The notes below the pieces were generated by a model. The model searched no databases and was not told where the DNA came from. It saw only the letters and a program-made list of their open reading frames with translations. Both the position numbers and the translations under genes were made by a program. 64,000 nt of DNA from Cannabis sativa. Its lineage: Eukaryota; Streptophyta; Magnoliopsida; Rosales; Cannabaceae. This document shows, in pieces, positions 1 to 12,258 of the stretch (position 1 is the stretch's first letter; every line of letters starts with the position of its first letter). Location: contig NC_083602.1 in assembly GCF_029168945.1 (NCBI RefSeq), positions 27,453,323 through 27,517,322 of the forward strand, read 5' to 3'.

Positions 1-1
1 T

Positions 2-343
2 GAAGTCGAGTATAGAGTCATGGCAAATGCTACTTCAAAAGTAACCTGGATCCTTACTCTCCTCACTGACTTCGACATCACTCACAATAAACCTGCATAT
101 CTATACTGTGACAACACGACTGCAATTTATGTTAGTGAAAATCCAGTCTATCATGAACGCATAAAATATGTCGAAATCGATTGCCACTTCATCAGAAAGA
201 AAGTGCAACAAGGAGACATTAAACTACTTCATGTCTCCTCCCAACATAACATAGTTGATATATTTACAAAAGCTCTTCTCCCATCTCCATTTAACAACAT
301 TGTATCTAAGATGAATGTCTCTAATATATATACTTCATCTTAA
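2..343 (+). pseudogene. Copia RNase H C-terminus (element cut by window edge)
   Basis: The open frame enters from the window edge and ends with TAA at 341-343. It shows the usual end of a Ty1/Copia polyprotein: an EYRVMANATS segment, the YLYCDNTTAIY block of RNase H, the HIEIDCHFIR-type block (here YVEIDCHFIRKKV) and the terminal VDIFTKAL block. RNase H removes the RNA strand during reverse transcription. Most of the polyprotein lies outside the window, so whether the element was intact cannot be judged. A purine tract (aaggggac) follows at once and the 3' LTR begins at 351, as expected for this position. Family assignment is sure; lineage within Copia is not. Confidence 0.85.
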
Positions 344-350
344 GGGGACC

Positions 351-517
351 TATTAGAATCAGTTAAGTTTGTTACTCGAGTTAGTTACTACATTCAGCCG
401 GAGTTAGTTAATCACACAACTAACTCAACTCCCTGTCTTGGTCTATATATAAATGTACCTTGTATATTGTAATTGAATAATACGAACATAATAATAAGAA
501 AATATTTTAGCTTTTTA
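351..517 (+). repeat. Left part of the outer Copia 3' LTR
   Basis: The LTR begins directly after the polypurine tract with TATTAGAATC, a likely mutated TGTTAGAATC. It holds a TATA-like stretch (tctatatataaatg) near 441-454. It is interrupted at 518 by a younger Copia element; the last five bases, TTTTA at 513-517, are the target duplication. Confidence 0.7.
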
Positions 518-1052
518 TGTTAGTTTCTATATCACTCATAAAATATGCAACAACAAAATTCAATTCTATAGATAAACATATTACATATAATTATAAGTGT
601 ATAACTATAGATCTAAAGAATACCTTTGTTGATTCAAAGAGAAGAATTCAAATGGCGGAAGCGTACCTTAATTCATAGATAGTGATGATCTTAATCCATC
701 TTGTAGAGATAATCTTTGTGGTGATTTTGGGTAATGATCTTCCAAGAAAACAAGACTTAGGTTTTCTAATTTTCTCTCTTGATGGGGGAAGATGAGAATA
801 GAAATTGGCACTTGTTTCTTGGGGACCACTACCAATTTATAACCTCATAGCTAGGTTATTAATTTTAAGTATTTCTAATTTAGCCCCTCAATAAATTAGA
901 AATATCGCTTAGGGTATCTACACATTTAGCCCATGACACTTTAATACCCAATGACCCATAATTACTAAAATGATCACTTTATTTTGGGCCAAACTTCAAA
1001 TAGCAATACACTAATATACATATGAGCCCATATTGAGAATTTTAATCCAACA
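518..1052 (-). repeat. 3' LTR of the minus-strand Copia element
   Basis: 535 bp, bounded by TGTTAG and CCAACA on the plus strand. I found no difference from the partner at 5993-6527 when reading them side by side. On the plus strand it is followed by aatctcccacttgggct, the complement of the polypurine tract. Confidence 0.92.
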
Positions 1053-4000
1053 ATCTCCCACTTGGGCTACATATGTTTTCTGATAGTGTGTAACCTTATA
1101 AGCGCTTAACTTTTGCTATCATAATTATAGGTATGTCAAAACAATCTCGTCCATTAATTATACTAACATAGGATCAAAGCGGCCTTCGCAACATTTATCG
1201 TAGCTAAACCCATCAATGGTCACGTATATCAATATAATCAAATGACATAGATCAATCATGGATGCGTAGCATGGAAATTACATGCAAATGTGATCTTAGC
1301 ATGTCTATTTCCAACTGGTCCTCCTTAATTGAGATCAATTCTTTATTAATTCTTTCTAACCTTATACTTAAACCTCAATAGAAAGAATACATTCAGAGTA
1401 CTCAAAACTTAAATCCATACTTTATCTACAGAATCAAACCATAAATATGTATCAGCTTGATAGAACATCTCAAATACAAACTCCCACTAAACCAGCACAA
1501 TCTTAAATAATACCACATCCATATATGAGCAATACGCTCCTGAAAAGCCTTAAGTGGTATATTCTTAATGATCCAGATCACACAAAATATGGAGTTTGTC
1601 CTTATTATGTTCTATAGACACCTTATTACTCTAAACTTTATTTTAATAACAATTAGCTCAAAGTCAATGTGCCTTTGACCTCATAGAGTTCATGTTGTTA
1701 TTAAAATGCAACCTGATTGATTTATTGTCACAAAATATATCTTTAATAGCTTTCAATACCATTCTTAATTTTTGCAGCCATATGTGACAAAAAATCTCAC
1801 AACTAAAAGCTTTATAAGATCAGAATTAGAAATCTTAATGATCTCCAACATTTTCTGTTTTCTAATTTCTGATAAGTGAACATATAGTATTTTGTTCTCC
1901 TTAAATTCCTTATAGTTTATTTGGCTGCATACCGAACGTTCCTTATATGGTTACTTAAATATCTATCCAACATGCTTAATATGTATAAGTACAAATACAT
2001 ACATGCTTGAGCATATATTAGATTCCAATGTAAATTAAAAATCTTCTATATTTCTTGAATTCTAAGGTTGCTTTTAGGGCAATAATTTAGACACCTTATT
2101 TTCTTTAGCTACAAGCTTATCACCTGGTATAGTATCTTTCATGCCAAAATTTTTGAATACTTTATTGATATATCTCTTTTGTTATAATTCAAGAATATTT
2201 CAAGAACATTCTCAACATATATTGTATTCCTAATAGAAAATGAGTATATCATTAATGGCAAGCAATTGTTCACCAATATAATACCAGGATCATATTCTTA
2301 CTCCCACTGAACCTGTGATATATACACAATCATCAAAAGCTTTTATCTCAAAAAACCAAATGAGAATACTTAATGAAAATTGTGTAATTATTCACGAGAA
2401 GCTTACTTGAGTATACACATGGATTTTCCTAATTTGCAAACCATATTCTTTGGATCTTTGGACACAAAGTTTTCTCGTTGCATACATAACTTTTGTCATC
2501 AATATCATTATTGATAAATGACACATTAGTAATCCATTTGATATAACTCAAGACCATAATGAGCAGTCAGTGTCATGCTTGTCTTGAAATAGTCTTTCAA
2601 TTAAACCAAAGAAAGTCTATTCAAAATAATAAATATATGCTTTATAAGTAATTCCTTACATGCAAGACATAATGTGCATCTCTCCACATTGCAATTTGCA
2701 TCCCTCTTGATTATAAATATTTATTTATAACCAATTAGTTTTACACCTTATAGCAATAGGAAAAATACCAAAACTTTATTGTCTCACATCAATTTTTACT
2801 CTTTATTTATGATATCAGTCCAGTTTCGAGAGTTGGAACCTTCATGGCATGATAAAAGTTGATTGGATCATCGTCTATCATTCCATTATTTCCTTATGTC
2901 CTTTCTCTCATGGATTTCTTTAATGACACTGACCTTTGAGGTTGTTGAGTTTGATTATCTGAAACATTTACCATATCTTGATTGAGAAGTTGTTTGATAT
3001 TGTCTTATCAAGGTTCTGGATTCACTTATTGATCAATGAAAGTCGTGAAAAACTAAACATTGTCAAAAGTGATGGTTGGAATTGAGTTTAACGTCAATTC
3101 CATCTCAAGAACAATATCTATAATAATCTTATTTCTCTCCCAAACTCAACATCCTCAAAATTATTAAAGTTTCTCGTCTCAAAATTGAACCATAATGTGG
3201 GATCACAAAAATTGTAGCTTTTTTAATTACTAGAGTATACAGTAAAGTATAGTTCCTTACTATTTTGGAGTTCGTATTCCTTTTATGAGGCTTATAAGAC
3301 CTCATCTTAATTGAACATCCACAAATAGAATATATCTATATGTTAGACTATGAGTCTAACCACAACCTTAGTTTATAAATAGTTTTAACTTATACTTTAC
3401 TTGATACACGGTTCAGAATTTATGTTGCATTCTTAAGTGTTTCTCCCCAAAAAACGAGTTTCATGACGAAGAATGAATTATCACACTTCTAGTCATGTCC
3501 TTAGATAAATGTTAATTACATCTCTCAAATACCCTTCATGTTAGATTTGCCTAACATTTTGTATTGGAAGATGAAATTACAGTTCTTTAGTATTTGTGCA
3601 AAATAATCTTAGACGTTATTCACTTGATTCGTCATACCTCCCATGGTAGTGTTAACCATCATAGTTAGTTTCAACGATTTTAATTTTCTTACCTAGTTGA
3701 TTTGTCAACTATGGTTTAAAAAATTTAAAAGAAACGTCTAAAGATTAATGCCTTATGAACAAAACAAGTTTCATTAGTCTGAAGACAAGATACTATTATT
3801 GATCATTCCATGAAACCATGAGGAAAGATCTACCAAAATATAGCATAAATTCTTAGATAATGAAACTTTTATTTTGTCGCTTGATTTCTTTATGTTTGTT
3901 TGTTACCCCTTTATAAAATCTAAAATTTATTAAATCAAGGGATCAAGAATTCTATTAAAAATAAGTCCTTCTATTCTCCTTTTGGGAGATATAATCTTAA

Positions 4001-5269
4001 TACTTATACCAAAGTATAATAGAATTCTCATGATTCAATTTATATTTTGTACCATAAGAGAAATTATAAGGTTTCTTTATATGAGGCAAATTTCAATAAA
4101 TACATAAATTAAAGAGCTAGTAGAACCAATATTGGAAAAGACTTTTAAATTCTAAATGAACAAGAATGTCCTAACTTATTCAAAATAGAATTCAAAACCA
4201 AAACTCATCTAGGTGATGATACTGTATAAGTCTTTTCCAAATCCAAAAAATAACTAGTCTTTAACCATAGTTTGAATATCCTTATAGCCTCATATGTAGA
4301 TGTTTCACTTTTGCCCCTAAAGATGAATCTTTCATCATCACTTGGCTTTTAGTTTCATAGATAACCTTCCATAGTATACTTACATAAGAAATTTCATAAA
4401 AAATTACTTATTAAGTATAGTTAGGTACAATAAATTAAATCATTTACAAAACAAACCATAGTGAGAAACTTATTTTCATTAGATATGTCTAATGACATAC
4501 TTGGAACACTTTAACCTTATTTTAATTCCTTTTGTAAAAGTCATAGATAATTCCATATCTAAAATCTTTTGCACTTTCTTTAACAGTGTTCCATATGCAA
4601 CATACTGAATTTTATCTTTGTCCTTATCCTTTCTTTAAACAAGATAGCTAAAGAAGCATATTTGCATCTTTCCTTTACTTAAAAATTTATCTTATTGGCA
4701 TGAGAATTAACTTTATGTTGGTAGATATAACTAAAACATGAGCAAAAAAATAGAACAAAATAACCAAGGGTTCACAAAAGAATCAACATAACAAAATAAG
4801 TTCAAATAATGGCAAATCCCATCTCAAGATACCAAACACACCATTAATATCAAGTCTTTGGACAGTAATATTAACTGTAAGCGGTACTCTTGTTGTAGCA
4901 ATCAAATATTGACAATAAATCCTGTCAAACAATTTGTCAATCTTTGGACTGTACATATTGTTCACATGGAAACCTTATAATTGTCACATATTTATCACCA
5001 CAAGTATGTGTGCCCTCAAAATAAGTATAACCTTCCTTTGGGCCGATCAATACTTACATGAGAAACACACACACAAACATCTAACATTCCTCATGAGCAA
5101 TCTACACAAGAGAGGTTGCTTTGGCGACATCATGTTTCAATCAACTCATTTAGAATGAAAGACAAACTTTAAAATTTTAGTATGCCAAATTTGAACAAAA
5201 TTGATTCAAATGAGTTTTGACTTTATCTCAATATATAATAACACATCAATCCCAAATAAAAAATAATAA
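1053..5269. other. Non-coding, decayed interior of the Copia element
   Basis: About 4.2 kb of AT-rich sequence with no open frame worth calling apart from the scattered polymerase scraps at 2050-2330. Short frames near 4783-5158 show no recognisable motif. Confidence 0.6.
2050..2330 (-). pseudogene. Decayed Copia reverse-transcriptase remnant
   Basis: Read on the minus strand, 2230-2330 gives pieces resembling FDDCVY, SGS and LVLYVDDILLA of the Copia reverse transcriptase, broken by stops and frame changes. The stretch 2050-2180 gives a piece like VFKNFGMKD, the region just after the catalytic block. The order fits a polyprotein read right to left. No catalytic aspartate pair can be read intact. 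Confidence 0.55.
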
Positions 5270-5535
5270 ATACAATAAATATATACTAAATAATATTTTA
5301 CCAAATCCTTAATTTCCATATATATATATTTAAATAATGAATACAATAAATACATACCAAATAATATCTTACCAAATCCTTAATTCCCATATATATATTT
5401 ACATAATGAATACAATAAATATATACCACATAATATCTTACCAAATCCTTAATTCCCATATATATATTTACATAATGAATACAATAAATATATACCAAAT
5501 AATATCTTACCAAATCCTTAATTCCCATATATGTA
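5270..5535. repeat. 69-bp tandem repeat, about four copies
   Basis: Copies start at about 5270, 5341, 5410 and 5479. Copies 2 and 3 are exactly 69 bp and differ by a few bases; the first is 71 bp and the last fades near 5535. Each unit carries ataccaaataatatcttacc and an (AT)n stretch. Because 69 is a multiple of three, both strands show spurious repetitive frames. Confidence 0.9.
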
Positions 5536-5978
5536 TATCCAAAAGCTTAATCCCCTTAATGAAAATAAAAATACTACGAAATTGATATTAGGATAAAAGA
5601 TATAACATGTATTTTGAATTTATTGGTAACTGTAGTAATAATTTGGAATGAGTATTGTTGCAATCTCGAGGGTGTGCTACTGTAATTCAAAACTTATCTT
5701 AAACCATTGATTCAATGGCAATCAAACATCAAGTTATATTTATACGGTAGTCATAAAAAATCAATACATCAATACATCAGAGGAGAACGATATATTATGA
5801 AACCAAAACAAATAAATAAAATTTAAACCCGAAAAATAGCATTACTTAATCATCATGATATAAACATATATAAATTTATATCTCAAGCCAAAAAGTGGAA
5901 AGACCATAACCCTAATTTTTAAATTTCCCAAATTTCTTTAACATAAACCTTAAATTCTCAAAGAATCAATCAAAAGTG

Positions 5979-5990
5979 GCTCTGATACCA
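5979..5990 (-). other. Primer-binding site (initiator tRNA-Met type)
   Basis: On the minus strand this reads TGGTATCAGAGC, two bases inside the 5' LTR end. It is the standard priming site for first-strand synthesis in plant Copia elements and sets the element's orientation. Confidence 0.92.
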
Positions 5991-5992
5991 CT

Positions 5993-6527
5993 TGTTAGTT
6001 TCTATATCACTCATAAAATATGCAACAACAAAATTCAATTCTATAGATAAACATATTACATATAATTATAAGTGTATAACTATAGATCTAAAGAATACCT
6101 TTGTTGATTCAAAGAGAAGAATTCAAATGGCGGAAGCGTACCTTAATTCATAGATAGTGATGATCTTAATCCATCTTGTAGAGATAATCTTTGTGGTGAT
6201 TTTGGGTAATGATCTTCCAAGAAAACAAGACTTAGGTTTTCTAATTTTCTCTCTTGATGGGGGAAGATGAGAATAGAAATTGGCACTTGTTTCTTGGGGA
6301 CCACTACCAATTTATAACCTCATAGCTAGGTTATTAATTTTAAGTATTTCTAATTTAGCCCCTCAATAAATTAGAAATATCGCTTAGGGTATCTACACAT
6401 TTAGCCCATGACACTTTAATACCCAATGACCCATAATTACTAAAATGATCACTTTATTTTGGGCCAAACTTCAAATAGCAATACACTAATATACATATGA
6501 GCCCATATTGAGAATTTTAATCCAACA
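5993..6527 (-). repeat. 5' LTR of the minus-strand Copia element
   Basis: 535 bp, matching 518-1052. It lies beside the primer-binding site, so it is the promoter-side LTR for transcription on the minus strand. Confidence 0.92.
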
Positions 6528-6532
6528 TTTTA

Positions 6533-6565
6533 TCCTTCACTCTGTTTTCCTCATAGTTTGTGCAA
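6533..6565 (+). repeat. Right part of the outer Copia 3' LTR
   Basis: After the second copy of the TTTTA duplication the outer LTR sequence resumes (tccttcactctgttttcc). The true LTR end is uncertain; it probably lies within the next few tens of bases. Confidence 0.4.
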
Positions 6566-6724
6566 GCAATTTTTTAATCTCCATATCAGTTGTTCTGCAA
6601 TCAATTTTTAAGTCCAAATTTATTAATTATAGTGACAAATTTTTTGGTTTGTTATTTGTTTGAGTTCATGTATATTAATTATTGTAATTTTCATTTTCAA
6701 TAGGAAATCTAAGTTTATATTTGA

Positions 6725-8080
6725 TGTCACCCAATTAATTACACTGCGGTCGCGGTAGTAAATTACCACTGAAGATTAGTTTAGTAAATAAAAAATAATA
6801 GAAATATGAATGAATGAAAATTAATAAAATGGTGAGTGAAAGGGGATGATTTAATAAAGAGCTTGGTAAGGTAGAAATGTAGTTACGCAAGTCTTATTCT
6901 AATACCGATATTAATTCAAAACACAGTTACAATTTTATACCATTAATTAAAACTGGAAGATGTATATAGTAAAAGTGCAAATTAATTCATCTTGAATAAA
7001 TTGAATCTCACTTCTAATTTAACAACATATCATATTATATATTCTAAATCAACAAAATACTACTATTGGCAGAATGCAAAACGACATACAATATAATAAA
7101 TATACCAAAATAATTAATAGCCTAACTTACATAAGAAAAGTATGACTGAACTTATATAAAAGATACTATTAACTTTGAAAAAAAAAATTAGAAGATGAAT
7201 AACAATTTAATAAATAAAATATGAAGATGAAGCATAAAAGAATCAGTATTAATATTAAGAATAAAAAGTACAATGGCAACACTCTAACCTCACTAATATT
7301 ATTACTCTAATTTACTCATTTTTATTACTAAAATAAGTAAACTAAAATAATAATAAGAGAAAAATAACAAAGCAACAAATTAAATTTTTTCTACTCTAAA
7401 TTCTGATGCTTTGTACAATGCCAAAGATGTCTATTTATAGTGAACATATGCTCCCAAATATGATAATGGTGTATGTGTAATGGGAGAAATGGCTTGAAAG
7501 TCTAATTGTGTGGGACACGTGCTTACGTGTTTGAGTGATGAAATTCTATCAGCTTTGCTCGTCAGTTGTGGGGTAGTGGGAGACTAAAGTTGGCGAATGG
7601 ATAGTATAGTATAATTTCGTATTTTGCTGAGATACACGATCCCACTTGTTAAAGAGCTTCTCGGCCGAGTGAGACCATCACAAATTTGGGCCCATATATT
7701 TGAATTGATTAGAGAAATGGTCCACCTTGAGTTTAATTGAATCAAGATATGGGTCATCTTCTAGTGGGCTTGGACGTTGGAGAGCTTGGAACTTGATGTA
7801 GTTGTGAATTGTGATTGGAAAGAGAAAGGCACGGGGAAATGGTTGAACTTTAGCCAATTTTAATTGGTTTGCTTTATGCAATTGAGCTTGCCACTAAATT
7901 TTCTCTTATACCATTTTGCTCAATTATGAAAAATAACATAAAAATTAAAATAAATTAAATATTCTTAGCTAAAATAGCTAAGGAGTATATATAATTGATA
8001 TTAATTATATATGCATAAATAAAGGTTTAAAATGTATAAATTTGAACCTTAATCACAACCCCCAACTAGCTTATTGCTAG
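6725..8080 (-). repeat. Possible eroded Ty3/Gypsy LTR
   Basis: On the minus strand 8040-8080 reads TAGTTGGGGGTTGTGATTAAG, a G-rich purine tract followed by a TGTGATTAAG start, which resembles the 3' LTR boundary of some plant Gypsy elements. The far end near 6725 carries tgtcacccaattaattac and a short GC-rich patch (ggtcgcggtag). No coding frame and no partner LTR were found. 8080-8830 is further AT-rich sequence without a gene, grading into the 3' untranslated region of the next gene. Confidence 0.3.
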
Positions 8081-8834
8081 TCTCTAGCAATTTAAGCGAA
8101 CAAAAAGAATGTCAACATACTATTTTCAGGTCAAAAAATTTTAAAAATGGCATAAATATTCAAAGAAAATGTTAGTAACAAGCCATTAAGAACTATACAA
8201 AATTACTTCAAATAAATCTAGAGTTGTGAGTGTGTGCACCACACCTGAACCTTCTTATCGCAAACTATAATACATAAATATTTTCAAAAAAAGTATCAAG
8301 GATTTCACTCGTGAAGTTGGAAATTAAAAAGTGAGCTGGATAGATCAATTAGGACAAACATTTGAATAAACATTGAAACAAAGATAGGTTATGATTTTTT
8401 TATGCATTTTAAATTTTATTCCATTTCTATTCTTATGTTTTTATTTCTCCCAATCAAACACCACCTAAGTCTTCATGTGAGAGGAAATGATTTCTAATTC
8501 GAAATTTTGAACCTTATTTAAACCTATATCTTCTTTGTGTTCATTGTGTCTTATATTATTTTTCTTATTTTTCTTCTCATGTAATCTTCCGTGTAATAGA
8601 AATTCCCAAACATTTATTTATTATGAAATATGAATCATCCGCTTCAGTAAACTTGTGGTTCAAACAAGTCTAAGCATTTATTTTAATTAATAACATATTA
8701 ATCAATGTCAAGAGTTTGACAAGATTAAATTCCAAATTTAAGCATATATGATATTTCAAATGAAGAAGATCAAAATCCTCCTCATGGGAAAAGAGGTAGG
8801 CACTTTTTATCATTTTATTTGTTTGGTTCTCCAA

Positions 8835-11500
8835 CTAGTTGCCATTTTCTTCATGTACTCCACCCAGAGCTTGCTGCATAATTTTACAACAAAAGAGAAA
8901 TAAAATCAAAGTCAGCATATCCAACAACAACAAAAAGCAAACCACTGAGAAAAATTGTTCATATTTTAAGATATTTAATCACCTGAAAGCATGACAAGGT
9001 GAATTGGGCATCCTTGAATGAAATTTGGTGGTGCATAACAATTCTTATTCTGAAATCAAAAGACAAAAAGACGTTAATGAATGTTGTTACCACTACATGT
9101 CAATTAACCATCTGAATTAGAGCTGAGATTCTGTTCTGTACAACACCATACCTCGATGAGCTTTCTTGCATCACAAATATGCCATGCTCTTCTAGCTTCT
9201 TCCGAAGCTTTTCTGCATTCAACTTGGAGTGTTCGAGTATGTCGATGAAAATCTATTGAAAAATGAATAAATAAAATGTAAGTAAATGTTCTCACCGATA
9301 GAAATTTTGCTGCAAAATATGGCAACAATTAGAAATTTCGGTGATGAGAATGCTAACCATGTTAGTTTCTACTGAGTCAACATCCACCTCTAGTCCTTCC
9401 ACCTTATTTAACCCATCTAAGCTCACAACATCATTCATTGGATAAAGTGAACATAACTTAATTGGGATAAGTAAAATAACTTAACTAATACTAATTAACA
9501 TTGTTAAAATACCTGCCAAAAACTTGGCTTTCTTGTGATCTGACTCGAGTTTCGCAACATTCTCTTGGATAGCAACCAAAGCAGCGGCACAAAGAACGCC
9601 AACCTGTCTCATTCCTCCACCTAGAGTTTTTCTCAACCTTCTAGCCTATATAAGGACCAATAATATCATAATTAAAAGCAGTTCAGTCATTCATTCATAT
9701 TTCATAACCAGTCCTACTTGTGTAGTCCTATGTGAAACTTAATGTGTTCTTCTTACCTTGTTGATAAAGCTCTGGGAACCAACAATGATTGTCCCAACTG
9801 GAGCTCCTAGACCTTTTGATAGACATACCTGGTTTGTTCACACACATTTGAGACTAGTGAGTACTGCAGCATAGTTTACTTAGAACAAACCATAAAACAG
9901 AAACAATTCTTAAATAAATCAGTCATTGAAAACCCAAAAGAGCTAAATAAGTAAGAATGACAATGTTGGTGATCATACCGAAACAGAATCAGCTGCTTGC
10001 ACAAGCCTGCTAACAGGAACACCAAGTGCCTGTGAACCAATCCTTTTCAATTAGAGGCATAAGAGATTATTTTGAAAAGCAAAATGCCAGAGCATAACCA
10101 TTTAAAATAATGGTGAAAATCAATTCTTAAAGGATCAATTAGTTATAACTCAATTATTAAAGTCATCACTAAACTTCTATGTTGGGAAACATCTTTCTGA
10201 ATTTTTTAAAGGATCAATTAGTTATAACTCATGTTTTGAAGTCATCACTATCAACTTAATTGTGACACCATTATAATTTTTCAAGAGTGCCAACCAACTC
10301 ACTATTTGTAAGTGTTTAGTAAAAGAATAAAAATTGTAATAAGATAAAGGTATACTCACAACTGCTGCATTGAAAATTCGGGCTCCATCGATATGAAGCT
10401 TCAAACCATACTTCTTAGCTACCTCCCCCACTCTGTCTGTATATTCTACAGAGAGCACTCTACCACCAGTGCTGCATTTTAGATATCCAAGACAGCTTGA
10501 CATGTTACCCCATATTGGTTCCTAAAGATTTTTAAGACATAATTTGGGAAAAAAAACACAACCAACTTCACTACATCCAAGAATGGAATCTTATTTTGAC
10601 AAAACAAGTTATTAAAGTTTATAGAGTACATGACTAGGACATCAGAATTATCAAAAACAATTAATTGGGTGAAATGAAGCATATTTGAAGTATATGACAC
10701 TAGCATTATTTTTCAAGAAATATGTTCAGAAGTGAGAAAGATTGCAGGGTTCCTGTTATAAGCATTATTTTAATACTTGTTGAAGCTCAAACAGACCAAA
10801 TATATATATACATATTATAAATATAATCATTTCATTTCGTCAGCACATATTGGCCACAAGTGAAAATAGCTCAGCCATTTTGCAACATGTGACAGCAATA
10901 AAAAACAAAACCAATACAAACTCCGAAAGTTTATCATTATAATAAACACCAGAGATTGAAATTCTGCCAATAATGTATTATAATATATTTTATGACAAAA
11001 TCCTGTATTATTAAGAGTTGAGATGAAAGACAAAATAAAAAACAAAAAGGTCCTTACTTTCCATGTGTATTTTCCAAGCAGATAAGTCTTGTAGTTGGGT
11101 AGACAAGCTCTCCTTTGGGGTCTCTAATGGAGGCCTCGATTGAATCAATATCCATAGTTCCATCAGCATTGTTCTTGACTGTTCTTGGATGAACACCTCC
11201 AATGGTTGAAATGCCACCATTCTCATAAATATGAATATGGGAATTGTGTCCAAGAATGACTTCACTTCCCCTTATGTCACAATGAACAAGAACACTAATG
11301 AGGTTTCCCATAGTCCCTGATGGGACAAAAAGTGCAGCTTCTTTCTCCATTATCTTTGCCATTTCTGATTCTAATCGAAACGCAGTTGGGTCATTTCCCA
11401 AAACGTCGTCGTCCACTTCAGCCGCAGCCATGGCAGCTCTCATTGTTTCGGTTGGTTTGGTCACTGTGTCAGACCGGAGGTCCACTCTTCTTGTCACCAT
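8835..11500 (-). CDS. THA1: L-threonine aldolase, nine coding exons
   Basis: A PLP enzyme that cleaves threonine or allo-threonine to glycine and acetaldehyde, probably in the cytosol since no transit peptide is seen. Joined exons are 11058-11500, 10360-10471, 9979-10029, 9757-9828, 9513-9645, 9358-9416, 9152-9252, 8983-9049 and 8835-8873. All junctions are GT-AG and keep frame, giving 358 aa, the length I recall for Arabidopsis THA1. Seen motifs are VDLRSDTVT at the N-terminus, [14 protein letters not shown] (D176 and R179, which should contact PLP) and SKGLGAPVG, whose K207 should form the Schiff base. The start at 11500 is chosen because an upstream in-frame ATG (11533) precedes a good 3' splice site at 11518-11519 and is probably intronic. 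No disruption is seen. THA1 versus THA2 cannot be decided here; the symbol is by resemblance. Confidence 0.93.
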
Positions 11501-12035
11501 TTTTACTGATACAAACTCTAACAAAGGAAACATATTTTAACTTGTTGATATAAAATCAAAAACAAATACTACATTTGGCTACGACCCACCAAGACCAATA
11601 TGATGAATTGTTGCTCAAGAAGTAGAATGGTCAAGAAATTGGAAGAAAGTTGAGATTTTTTCCTATGGCAGATACAGGGTTAAGGATCTGTTTGGTAATA
11701 ATTCTTTTCATAACAACTACTATACGTGTCATCTTAACTTGGAGCTATTCTTCAGGAAAACAAAAACAAATGAACCAAAACTCATTCCAAAAACCAAATT
11801 TAAAAATATAAAGAATGAAGATTTATTATGCCAAATTCTGCATAAAATAAAATTGGAAAAATTAAGACATTTTTAACAGGGACTCATGAGCCTATTTAAT
11901 TTGGAGAAATTATGCTACAAAACTATGATAAAATCATCAGAGAGCGAAGAATAACTTAATATGTAAAGAAAAGACTGCATGCAAAAGTAAAACTAAAGTT
12001 ACCACCAAAATCAACTTGGAAAAACTCTTAGTTTG

Positions 12036-12066
<31 letters not shown>

Positions 12067-12152
12067 ATGCTAGAACACTTTTTAATTATGTGAATATTTC
12101 CTTCAAGTTTTTGTTTATTATTATGAAAAAATGCTTAATTCAACAAACCCAC

Positions 12153-12258
12153 CTTTTGATATACTGGGACTTTTTCTTCAGTTACTCGGAGGAGAGTAGA
12201 CAGGAGTTTGCTGTCTGTGAAATGAACTGAGGAACCCAAAAATGGCACCCTATTTATA
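12153..12258 (-). promoter_or_regulatory. Proximal TATA promoter and 5'UTR exon of the threonine aldolase gene
   Basis: The minus strand reads TATAAATA at 12258-12251. About 30 bases downstream a pyrimidine-rich leader starts, ending at a 5' splice site, AAAAG/GTGGG, after 12153. A matching 3' splice site (CCTTTGTTAG) at 11518 would join this leader to an exon starting at 11517, placing the ATG at 11500 shortly after it. Inferred from sequence; no transcript evidence. Confidence 0.55.

Larger units (their letters stand above)
518..6527 (-). mobile_element. Minus-strand Copia LTR element with matching LTRs and decayed interior
   Basis: Two direct repeats of 535 bp (518-1052 and 5993-6527) bound the element. 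In transcript orientation each starts TGTTGG and ends CTAACA. A perfect 5-bp duplication TTTTA flanks it (513-517 and 6528-6532). The primer-binding site complementary to initiator tRNA-Met is next to the right LTR (5979-5990), and the polypurine tract (minus-strand reading AAGTGGGAGAT) is next to the left LTR, so the element reads leftwards. There is no long open frame inside. Short scraps of reverse transcriptase are readable only with stops and frameshifts. The matching LTRs indicate a recent insertion, so the element was probably already defective when it moved. Confidence 0.9.

Noticed and set aside
5298..5585. Repetitive open frames on both strands with a 23-residue period
   Set aside because: They arise from the 69-bp tandem repeat, whose length is a multiple of three.
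11501..11533. Alternative upstream start of threonine aldolase (MFPLLEFVSVK)
   Set aside because: It precedes a good 3' splice site and family members start at [11 protein letters not shown]; probably intronic.
11298..11553. Plus-strand frames opposite threonine aldolase exon 1
   Set aside because: Shadows of a conserved coding exon on the other strand; no motif or promoter.
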